Assembly: GCA_030609125.1 (NCBI GenBank)
Contig: JAUWCW010000146.1
Location: 1 to 5,722 of the forward strand
Length of the DNA stretch: 5,722 nt
Direction of reading: 5' to 3'
Source of the DNA: Candidatus Rokuibacteriota bacterium
GTDB lineage: Bacteria; JAUVQV01
Part shown: piece by piece, positions 1 to 5,314 of the stretch
Layout of the letters: every line of letters begins with the position of its first letter
Position numbering within the stretch: position 1 is the stretch's first letter
Made by a program: the position numbers and the translations under genes
The notes under the pieces: model-generated
Seen by the model: only the letters and a program-made list of their open reading frames with translations
The model's database searches: none
What the model was told of the DNA's origin: nothing

Positions 1-99
1 CGGCTGACGGCTGACGGCTGATAGCTGATAGCTGATAGCTGATAGCTGATAGCTGATAGCTGATAGCTGATAGCTGATAGCTGATAGCTGATAGCTGAT
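1..99. repeat. Heptanucleotide tandem repeat array
   Basis: From base 2 to base 99 there are 14 consecutive 7-base units: two GGCTGAC, one GGCTGAT, then eleven identical AGCTGAT. Base 1 fits the end of a further unit, so the array probably continues outside the window. The variant units sit at the outer edge and the perfect ones next to the gene, the usual gradient of a slippage-expanded array. Because 7 is not a multiple of 3, all plus-strand frames contain TGA or TAG, whereas the minus strand (the direction of the neighbouring genes) has no stop codon in any frame. The last unit overlaps the left arm of the adjoining hairpin. The function is unknown; copy number is likely to vary between strains. 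Confidence 0.95.
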
Positions 100-139
100 T
101 CGGGCTGTTTCCGCTTGTCGCGGAAACTGCCCGAATCAG
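95..139 (-). terminator. Long hairpin at the end of the AAA+ gene, probable terminator
   Basis: Bases 95-114 and 120-139 are inverted copies of 20 bases with a single mismatch (T106 opposite T128) and a 5-base loop at 115-119. The stem is very stable and ends the minus-strand gene cluster, so a transcription-ending or 3'-end-protecting role is likely. The TGA stop of the AAA+ gene (136-138) and the first base of its last Phe codon lie inside the stem. There is no T-rich tract after the stem on either strand; on the minus strand the stem runs straight into the CTATCAG repeats. It is therefore not a textbook intrinsic terminator and could instead be a processing or stability element. Confidence 0.55.
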
Positions 140-1014
140 AAGTGATAGTGGTGCGGGCAGTCCTCTTCGTAGAGACGGTGGTAGCCGGCGGTCATGTCGG
201 GGGTCAGCCAGGGCCGGATGGAGCCGAGGGCCGCGATGAGGTCCGCCTGCCTTATTTCCTTGCGGTCATCCTCCAGGGCGACGAGGCCCGCCTTCTTCAC
301 GAGATTCTCGATGTCCCAGCCCACGTACCCCTCGGTGCGGCCCGCGAGCTCGCCCAGATCGATGCTGCCGTTGACGGGGACCTTCCCGGTGTAGATGGCG
401 AGGATCTCCCGGCGGGCCCCGGCGTCGGGAGGCGGGAGAAAGACCTTGCGGTTGAAACGGGACTTCTCCTTGATGACGGCCTGATCGACCACATCGATCC
501 GGTAGCAGCCTCCGAGGAGCGTCACCCGTCCCCGCTCCTGAAGGGCGTCAATCTCCCGGATGAGGGTTTCCGTCAGCCCCCGGTCGGCGAAGGTCGGGGG
601 CTTGCCTCTCTCGTTGCCGGCGTCCCAGCCATACCCCGCCCCCGCCCGGGGAGCGAGCCAGTCGATATCCGATATGTACAGGATCGCCAAATCCTCCGCC
701 TCCGCCTCCCTGAAGGCCTCCCGAAGCTCTCCCTGCTTGCCGAGCATCTCCTGGCCGGAGACATAGACGAAGGTAGCTCCCACCTCGCCGGCGCAGGCTT
801 CGGGGAGCATGGTCATCCCCGCTCCCAGCGGGCCCCACATGAGAATTCCCGCGGGAGGAACCAGACCCATGGCGGCCATTTCTTCCCGCTTCCGTATGGG
901 AAGGCAGACCATTTCCTTCAGGGCCTTCTTGGCCTCGGCGCAGCCGCCGATGTCGTCCCAGGTGAGACGGGGCCTTCTTATTTCGTAAAAGATCTTCTCG
1001 AGTCGTCTGTGCAT
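136..1014 (-). CDS. Degenerate single-domain AAA+ protein, CDC48/VAT type (predicted pseudo-ATPase)
   Basis: About 292 residues with one AAA+ module and almost no N-terminal domain. Numbering here runs from the TTG at 1017. The fold signature is clear: TWDDIGG at 19-25, PPAGILMWGP near 54-63, TEGYVGWDIENLV at 228-240 and a C-terminal RPWLTPDM helix region, all close to CDC48/VAT D2 domains. The catalytic residues are not: Walker A reads GPLGAGMT (62-69) with Met68 for lysine; Walker B reads ILYISD with Ser116 for Asp and Asp117 for Glu; sensor 1 is Tyr172 instead of Asn; the first arginine finger is Glu184, while Arg187 remains. The pore loop near 91-97 is shortened and lacks the usual aromatic residue. 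The tail is His-rich (CPHHYHF). A protein like this should not hydrolyse ATP by itself, so a scaffold or regulatory role is inferred. ATG at 1014 is preferred over TTG at 1017 because GGAGG lies four bases before it. The gene follows the helicase by about 60 bases. Confidence 0.85.
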   Translation of the reverse strand: MHRRLEKIFYEIRRPRLTWDDIGGCAEAKKALKEMVCLPIRKREEMAAMGLVPPAGILMWGPLGAGMTMLPEACAGEVGATFVYVSGQEMLGKQGELREAFREAEAEDLAILYISDIDWLAPRAGAGYGWDAGNERGKPPTFADRGLTETLIREIDALQERGRVTLLGGCYRIDVVDQAVIKEKSRFNRKVFLPPPDAGARREILAIYTGKVPVNGSIDLGELAGRTEGYVGWDIENLVKKAGLVALEDDRKEIRQADLIAALGSIRPWLTPDMTAGYHRLYEEDCPHHYHF

Positions 1015-1017
1015 CAA

Positions 1018-1023
1018 TCCTCC
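1018..1023 (-). promoter_or_regulatory. Ribosome binding site of the AAA+ gene
   Basis: The minus strand reads GGAGGA here, followed by TTG and then ATG. The Shine-Dalgarno core is only about one base from the TTG but four from the ATG, which favours the ATG at 1014 as the start. Confidence 0.6.
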
Positions 1024-1026
1024 AAC

Positions 1027-1063
1027 CCCGGCGGAACTTTAAGGATTCTACTCTGCCGCCGGG
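1027..1063 (-). other. Intercistronic hairpin between helicase and AAA+ gene
   Basis: CCCGGCGG (1027-1034) and CCGCCGGG (1056-1063) form an 8-bp GC stem around a 21-base loop that contains ATTC and TTAAAG stretches. It lies between the helicase stop and the AAA+ ribosome binding site. On the minus strand no T-run follows, so it is unlikely to end transcription; it may shape mRNA stability or AAA+ translation. On the plus strand a TTTTGGTTT tract follows, but there is no plus-strand gene for it to serve. Confidence 0.3.
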
Positions 1064-1075
1064 TTTTGGTTTCCC

Positions 1076-2797
1076 TCAGGAAGAGCGTCGCGGCCGACCG
1101 CCGCTCCCCTGCCGTCCTCCGCGCCCCCCTCTCGAGGACGAACGGCCGCCCTTCGCCGGCGGCCTCCCGCCGCCGGAGGACCTCCTCGGCGCCGGGGACC
1201 GCTGCCAGCCGGGCTTGACCTTGGCGAGATCCTCCTCGGAGTGCCACTGCACGGGGACCTTGTAGCCGATGAGCTTCTCGATCGCCTCCAGGTAATAGAC
1301 ACACTCCTCGTCGGCGAGGGAGACGGCCTTCCCCTCCGCCCCCGCCCGGGCGGTCCGCCCGATGCGGTGGACATAGTCCTCGGGATCCTGGGGGAGGTCC
1401 CAGTTCACCACGTGGGTCACTCCCTCGATGTGCAGTCCCCGGGAAGCGACGTCGGTGGCGACAAGCATGGGCAGCTCGCCGCTCTTGAAATCCTCCATGA
1501 GCTGGAGACGCTTCTTCTGTTCCAGGTTGCCGGTGATGGCCTGGGCCCGGTACCCGTGGTGCTGCAGAAGCCTTCCCACCTTCTCCGCCTCGATCTTCAT
1601 GTTCGTGAAGAGGATTGTCCTCTCCCACTTCTCTTTTTCCATGAGGCCGAGCAGGAGGGCCGCCTTTTCTCTCCGCTCCACGTGGTAGAGGACCTCCTCC
1701 GCTTTCTCGGCGGTAAGCTGCGCCGGGCTGGCGGAGATCTGCTCCGGCAGATTCATGTACTCGTAGGTCAGCTCCATTGCCCGCCAGCTCAGGGTCGCGG
1801 AGAAAAGCATCGAAAGCCGGCGCTCGAAGGGCGGGAGCCGGCGGAGAATGAACCTAAGATCACGGATGAAACCCATGTCCAGCATCCGGTCCGCCTCGTC
1901 GATCACGAGGACCTCGATCCCCTCCGGCTGCCAGACCCCCTGCTTGAGATAGTCGATCAGGCGTCCCGGAGTGCCGATGAGCAGGTCGACCCCATCCAGC
2001 AGGGCCTGCCTCTGGCGATCGTAGTCGACCCCCCCGAAGGCGACCCCCACGCGCAGGCCGGTGCTCTGGCCGAGAAGGCGCGCATCTGTTTCGATCTGCA
2101 CCGTCAGCTCCCTGGTCGGCGCCACGACCAGCGCCCGGGGACCCGGGTGGTCGATCTTCCCTCTCCAGAGCAGGCGAGTGAAGATGGTGAGGAGGAACGC
2201 GGCCGTCTTCCCCGTTCCCGTCTGGGACTGGGCGGCCACATCACGGCCCCGCAGTGCAAGGGGGAGAACTTTCGACTGAACCTCGGTGCACTTTTCAAAG
2301 CCGGCGGCGGCTATGCCCTCTGCGACCTGCGGAGGCAGGTCGTAGGCGGAGAAGACCCCGGTCTCCTCCGGCGGACTCCAGTCCGGCAGCGGAGGAAGTT
2401 TCGGGAGTACGCCGGGGGGCCGACCCGTTTCCCGGCGCGGTCCCCTTCCCCGGCCCCTGTCTCGGCGGGCGCCGTCACTTTCCGGCTTCCGCCGGGCGGG
2501 ACGCTTTCCGGCAGGCCCCTGTTTCCTGCCTGAACGTTCGCCGCCGGTCTCCTGTTTCCCGGGAGCACGCTCTGCGGACGGCTGGGGCTTCCCCCCCGAC
2601 CTTCTTTTCCGCCCCCCGGAACGGCCGTCCGAAGAGGACCGTTTTTTTTCCGACGCCGGGGAGGCCTGCCTCCGACCATCCGGCCGGGAAGGCTCTGCCT
2701 TCGCCGCCTTCGGCCGCGACCCGGAGGCCTTCTCGGGTACTTCCTTCTTCCTGGTTCCGGCCTTGCCGAGCACCTTGGCGATAAACTTCTTGATCAT
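1076..2797 (-). CDS. rhlB: RhlB-like DEAD-box ATP-dependent RNA helicase
   Basis: About 573 residues; numbering from the ATG at 2797. It unwinds RNA with ATP; RhlB of enterobacteria works in the RNA degradosome with RNase E. All core motifs are present in order: Q-motif glutamine 174, AQSQTGTGKT 189-198 (Walker A), PTRELT 227-232, TPGR 276-279, DEAD 300-303, SAT 333-335, ILFTNMK 395-401, ATDVASRGL 447-455, HRIGRTARAG 477-486. The stretches LIGTPGRLIDY, MLFSATLSWR and RGLHIEGVTHVVNWDLP point to RhlB rather than RhlE or DeaD. The Q motif reads CTEVQ where CTPIQ is usual. An amphipathic start (MIKKFIAKVLGK) leads into about 130 residues of Lys/Arg/Gly/Pro-rich disorder, and residues 533-573 form an Arg/Gly/Ser tail; both probably bind RNA or partners. 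ATG at 2797 has GGGAG five bases upstream and is preferred over the in-frame GTG at 2809. The N-terminal region carries A8, G7 and G6 runs. Confidence 0.93.
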   Translation of the reverse strand: MIKKFIAKVLGKAGTRKKEVPEKASGSRPKAAKAEPSRPDGRRQASPASEKKRSSSDGRSGGRKRRSGGKPQPSAERAPGKQETGGERSGRKQGPAGKRPARRKPESDGARRDRGRGRGPRRETGRPPGVLPKLPPLPDWSPPEETGVFSAYDLPPQVAEGIAAAGFEKCTEVQSKVLPLALRGRDVAAQSQTGTGKTAAFLLTIFTRLLWRGKIDHPGPRALVVAPTRELTVQIETDARLLGQSTGLRVGVAFGGVDYDRQRQALLDGVDLLIGTPGRLIDYLKQGVWQPEGIEVLVIDEADRMLDMGFIRDLRFILRRLPPFERRLSMLFSATLSWRAMELTYEYMNLPEQISASPAQLTAEKAEEVLYHVERREKAALLLGLMEKEKWERTILFTNMKIEAEKVGRLLQHHGYRAQAITGNLEQKKRLQLMEDFKSGELPMLVATDVASRGLHIEGVTHVVNWDLPQDPEDYVHRIGRTARAGAEGKAVSLADEECVYYLEAIEKLIGYKVPVQWHSEEDLAKVKPGWQRSPAPRRSSGGGRPPAKGGRSSSRGGRGGRQGSGGRPRRSS

Positions 2798-2895
2798 CTC
2801 TTCTCCCACACCTCATCGAAAGGGTTTCTGGTCTTCATCCGCGGTGACAGCTCCTCCTCCTGACATCCGAGGGCAACGGCCGTCACCGGCTCCAA
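2794..2895 (-). CDS. Candidate small ORF, 33 codons, overlapping the helicase start
   Basis: Starting at TTG (2893-2895), a 33-residue peptide ends with a TGA at 2796-2794 that overlaps the helicase ATG as ATGA, the classic arrangement for translational coupling. GGAG (2902-2905) lies six bases before the TTG, a good spacing. Later possible starts are GTG at 2886 and ATG at 2838; the latter has GGAGGAGGAG 12 bases upstream. The peptide is mixed acidic/basic, with GCQEEELSPR in the middle and NPFDEVWEKR at the end, and about three quarters of its codons end in G or C, like its neighbours. I do not recognise a family. It could be a leader peptide that tunes helicase translation, or a chance reading frame; the frame is open further upstream, so length alone is weak evidence. 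Confidence 0.35.
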   Translation of the reverse strand: MEPVTAVALGCQEEELSPRMKTRNPFDEVWEKR

Positions 2896-3071
2896 ATCAG
2901 TCTCCAGCCCGGCGCCCGGCGGGCTCCTTCGGGATCGATTCGGCGCGTCCACGCCTCCCGCGGGCGGGCACAGGCAAGGATGATAACAGGTGCGCCTCGA
3001 AAATTCTCGCGGATGAGGTCGTCGAACCTCTCCCTCCCCTCGCGGTGGAGGAGATGAAAGCCGGAGGCGGT
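2896..3071. other. Intergenic region between the dNTPase and the helicase block
   Basis: This stretch of about 175 bases has no recognisable gene. The minus strand holds a possible extended -10 element (2980-2988) and a GC hairpin (AGCCCG at 2925-2920 pairing with CGGGCT at 2911-2906) just upstream of the GGAG of the small ORF. No stem followed by a T-run is visible after the dNTPase stop, so readthrough from the upstream genes into the helicase is possible. The dNTPase frame stays open for 62 codons past its TAA, but has no start codon and no recognisable match. Confidence 0.5.
2980..2988 (-). promoter_or_regulatory. Possible extended -10 promoter for the helicase block
   Basis: The minus strand reads TGTTATCAT: a TGn element directly before TATCAT, which matches TATAAT at five of six positions. 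No good -35 hexamer lies 15-18 bases upstream, which an extended -10 promoter can tolerate. It would place the transcript start near 2973, about 80 bases before the small ORF and 175 before the helicase. It is the only promoter-like site I found in the gap. Confidence 0.28.
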
Positions 3072-4232
3072 TTACATATTCTCTTCGGGGCTGAACAGCT
3101 TGCGGTATTCCCTGATTGCATAGCGATCCGTCATTCCCGCGATGTAGTCGCAGATCACGCGCTCCGGCGAATGCCCCTCGACGTGGACCCGGACGTTGGA
3201 CGGCAGAAGCTGCGGGTCGGCGTTGAAGACGGTGAAGAGCTCCCTGAGGATCTTCTCGGCCTTGACGGCCATCCGCCTTACCCGGTGGTGGCGATAGAGG
3301 TTTTCAAAGAGAAAGCGCTTGAGCTCCCTGAACCCTTGATCTCTCTTCTCGCCCAGGGCGACAGTCAGCTGCGGCGCCACCCTGGCGTCGTCGGGGCTCT
3401 CGATGCCCAGGGCGGCGACATTGGCGAGGGTCGTTCTCCCCACATCCTCTATGAGCAGGTTGATCAGCCTCCGGATGGCCGCGTACCCGAGCTGCCGGGA
3501 GGTTGCCCCGGCGAGTTCTTTCTCCGCCCGACCGTAGGCATCGTCCCAGAGGGGAACGTCTCTGAGGGAGCGCGGCGACAGCAGTCCCGATGCCAGCCCG
3601 TCCTCCAGGTCGTGATTGGTGTAGGCTATCTCGTCGGCGAGACAGACAACCTGCGCTTCCAGCGAAGGGTACTTCCCGGGGGCATACCCGTCCTCGGCGG
3701 GAGCATCGTACTCAGTCGTGTGTTTGGCCATTCCCTCCCGGGCTTCCCAGGTGAGGTTGAGACCTCTGAAGCCGGGGTAGCGGTGCTCGATTATCTCGAC
3801 CACTCTCAGGCTCTGCCGGTTGTGTTCGAAGCCGCCCCATGAGTCCATCATCTCATCGAGGACCCTCTCGCCGGGATGTCCGAAGGGTGAGTGGCCGAGG
3901 TCGTGAGCCAGGGCGATGGTCTCGACGAGGTCTTCGTTGAGCTGAAGCATGCGGGCCAGGGTGCGCCCCACAACGGCCACTTCAAGAGAGTGGGTGAGCC
4001 GGTTCCGGTAGTGGTCCCCTTCGTGGTAGATGAACACCTGGGTCTTGTACTCGAGGCGGCGGAAGGCGTTGGAGTGGATGATGCGGTCCCTGTCACGCTG
4101 ATAGGCGGTTCGGTAGGGGTGCTCCTCTTCGGAATGCTTTCTCCCCCGGCTCGCCCCAGCGGAGCAGGCCCAGGACGCGAGGCGGTCTCTTTCCAGCTCC
4201 TCCTGGAATTCCCGCGTCTTCACCTGAAACAC
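3072..4232 (-). CDS. dgt: Deoxyguanosinetriphosphate triphosphohydrolase-like protein (HD domain)
   Basis: 386 residues, full length for the dGTPase-like family. It hydrolyses dNTPs to the deoxynucleoside and triphosphate, helping control dNTP pools in the cytoplasm. The N-terminal block SRGRKH...EHPYRTAYQRDRDRI, then FRRLEYKTQVF (57-67), is characteristic. The HD metal site is intact: His81 (RLTHSLEVA), His110-Asp111 (HDLGHSPFGH) and Asp200 (LADEIAYTNHDLEDG). GFEHNRQS at 134-141 and the C-terminal DYIAGMTDRYA are also family hallmarks. The first possible start is GTG at 4232; GTG at 4223 is equally plausible because it overlaps the metF stop as GTGA, has GGTG six bases upstream and gives a family-like N-terminus. 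No strong Shine-Dalgarno precedes either, so translation is probably coupled to metF. Some family members prefer other dNTPs or need activators, so the exact substrate is not shown by sequence. Confidence 0.93.
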   Translation of the reverse strand: MFQVKTREFQEELERDRLASWACSAGASRGRKHSEEEHPYRTAYQRDRDRIIHSNAFRRLEYKTQVFIYHEGDHYRNRLTHSLEVAVVGRTLARMLQLNEDLVETIALAHDLGHSPFGHPGERVLDEMMDSWGGFEHNRQSLRVVEIIEHRYPGFRGLNLTWEAREGMAKHTTEYDAPAEDGYAPGKYPSLEAQVVCLADEIAYTNHDLEDGLASGLLSPRSLRDVPLWDDAYGRAEKELAGATSRQLGYAAIRRLINLLIEDVGRTTLANVAALGIESPDDARVAPQLTVALGEKRDQGFRELKRFLFENLYRHHRVRRMAVKAEKILRELFTVFNADPQLLPSNVRVHVEGHSPERVICDYIAGMTDRYAIREYRKLFSPEENM

Positions 4233-5293
4233 CCGAGCTGGCAGCCCTTGATCTTGATCTTCAACTCCTCGATGATGCGCCCCACTTCCTGCACGGGGAC
4301 ATCCTGCTCCATGGCGATCCGGAAGGCGGCCCGGCAGGATATCCTGCTCCCTGAGGCGCTCTCCCGGACGGCCTCTTCAAGGCTCTTGCTCCCTGCCGCA
4401 CCTTTCTCCCCGGGCGCGCCTCCGGTCTCGAGTATGTCCCCCACAAGAGAAGCTTCGCCCACCGGCATGATGTGCACCCCGGCGGCCATGCCCCGCAGCT
4501 CCTCGATCAGCTCCCTGCTTATCAGAACGCTCTCCTGCCGCACCATCTCCGCCGGCGTCCCGGCGAGCCGGTCCCGGACCTCCGGCGGAATCCTGATGCC
4601 GGGAACGTTTTCGTCCAGGTAGTGGAGCATTTTGTGACTCTTGATGGGAAGGAGCCCGACGATGACGGGGAACTCCATGGCCGCCGCCTCTTCGAGAAAG
4701 GCGGCGGCATCACGGGCCCGATAGACCGGCTGGGTCTGCGAAAAGTGGGCGCCGGCGCTGATCTTCGCCCTCAGCTTGCTCAACTCCACGCCCAGGTCGC
4801 CGGCGGTGGGGTTGGCGGCGGCGCCGATGAAGAAATCGCTCCCTCCCTTGAGCTCCCTGCCGTTGGCGTCCTCGCCGCGGTTCAGGCCCGAGGCGAGCTT
4901 GAGGAGCCCGATGGCGTCGAGATCGAAGACCCCGCTCGACCGGGAGTGGTCGCCCCTCTCCGGGGGGTCTCCGGTGAGGGCCAGGAGGTTCTCCACCCCC
5001 ATCGCCCATGCCCCCAGCAACTCCGACTGCAGACCCAGCAGGCTCCGGTCACGGCAGGTAAGGTGAAAAATCGTGTCGATCCCGACCTGGTCCCGTATGA
5101 GGCAGGCCAGGGCGATGGGGCTCATCCGCAGGTTGGCCATGGGGCTGTCGGCTATGTTGACGGCCGCCACGTGACCCCTGAGGGCCCCCGACTCCCGCAG
5201 GGCACGGGTCAGATCGGTCCCCCGGGGAGGGTCGAGCTCAACGGTGACGACAAACTGTTTGCCGAGGAGGTCGCGAAATCGGTCAACACTCAT
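4220..5293 (-). CDS. metF: Methylenetetrahydrofolate reductase (MetF family) with Cys-containing C-terminal extension
   Basis: 357 residues; typical MetF is about 290-300. It reduces 5,10-methylene-tetrahydrofolate to 5-methyl-tetrahydrofolate, feeding methionine synthesis or the methyl branch of the Wood-Ljungdahl pathway. The TIM-barrel family landmarks are present: VELDPPRG 18-25 with Glu19 as likely active-site acid, FHLTCRDR 76-83, LALTGDPP 104-111, GAAANP 157-162, GAHFSQTQPVY 181-191 with Gln188, VGLLPI 212-217 and HIMPVGE 274-280. The CRDR and TQPVY variants are those seen in anaerobes with the methyl branch rather than in E. coli MetF. After the normal end near residue 290 comes a polar linker and about 40 residues, from ISCRAAFRIA to CQLGCFR, with Cys320, Cys351 and Cys355 and a helix-turn-helix-like pattern. 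No MetV or Hdr genes are adjacent. The start lacks a clear Shine-Dalgarno and lies 21 bases after the SPOR stop. Confidence 0.9.
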   Translation of the reverse strand: MSVDRFRDLLGKQFVVTVELDPPRGTDLTRALRESGALRGHVAAVNIADSPMANLRMSPIALACLIRDQVGIDTIFHLTCRDRSLLGLQSELLGAWAMGVENLLALTGDPPERGDHSRSSGVFDLDAIGLLKLASGLNRGEDANGRELKGGSDFFIGAAANPTAGDLGVELSKLRAKISAGAHFSQTQPVYRARDAAAFLEEAAAMEFPVIVGLLPIKSHKMLHYLDENVPGIRIPPEVRDRLAGTPAEMVRQESVLISRELIEELRGMAAGVHIMPVGEASLVGDILETGGAPGEKGAAGSKSLEEAVRESASGSRISCRAAFRIAMEQDVPVQEVGRIIEELKIKIKGCQLGCFR

Positions 5294-5314
5294 TTTTCAG
5301 GTATCCGGATCGGG

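Noticed and set aside
1-99. CRISPR array
   Set aside because: The units are 7 bases and directly adjoining, with no spacers.
115-1218. Long plus-strand open frame opposite the AAA+ gene (367 codons)
   Set aside because: It mirrors the minus-strand gene in GC-rich DNA, has no recognisable domain, and runs through the terminator hairpin and into the helicase 3' end.
1014-1628. 204-codon minus-strand frame inside the helicase 3' half
   Set aside because: It is a shifted reading of the helicase gene, with His/Arg/Gly-rich composition typical of an off-frame translation.
1241-2533. Plus-strand open frame of 430 codons opposite the helicase
   Set aside because: The minus strand encodes a complete DEAD-box motif set here; the plus-strand translation is low-complexity with no known motif.
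2842-2888. Inverted repeat CGGTGAC / GTCACCG around the GGAGGAGGAG upstream of the helicase, as a riboswitch-like switch
   Set aside because: Only seven pairs with a loop of more than 30 bases and no known aptamer pattern; such repeats arise easily in GC-rich sequence.
2886-3071. 62 in-frame open codons after the dNTPase TAA, suggesting readthrough or a longer protein
   Set aside because: The dNTPase is already full length and ends just after its conserved C-terminal motif; the extension has no start codon and no recognisable similarity, and 62 open codons are not surprising at this GC content.
2763-3842. Plus-strand open frame of 359 codons opposite the dNTPase and the gap
   Set aside because: The minus strand carries intact HD-domain motifs; the plus frame crosses gene boundaries and has no recognisable fold.
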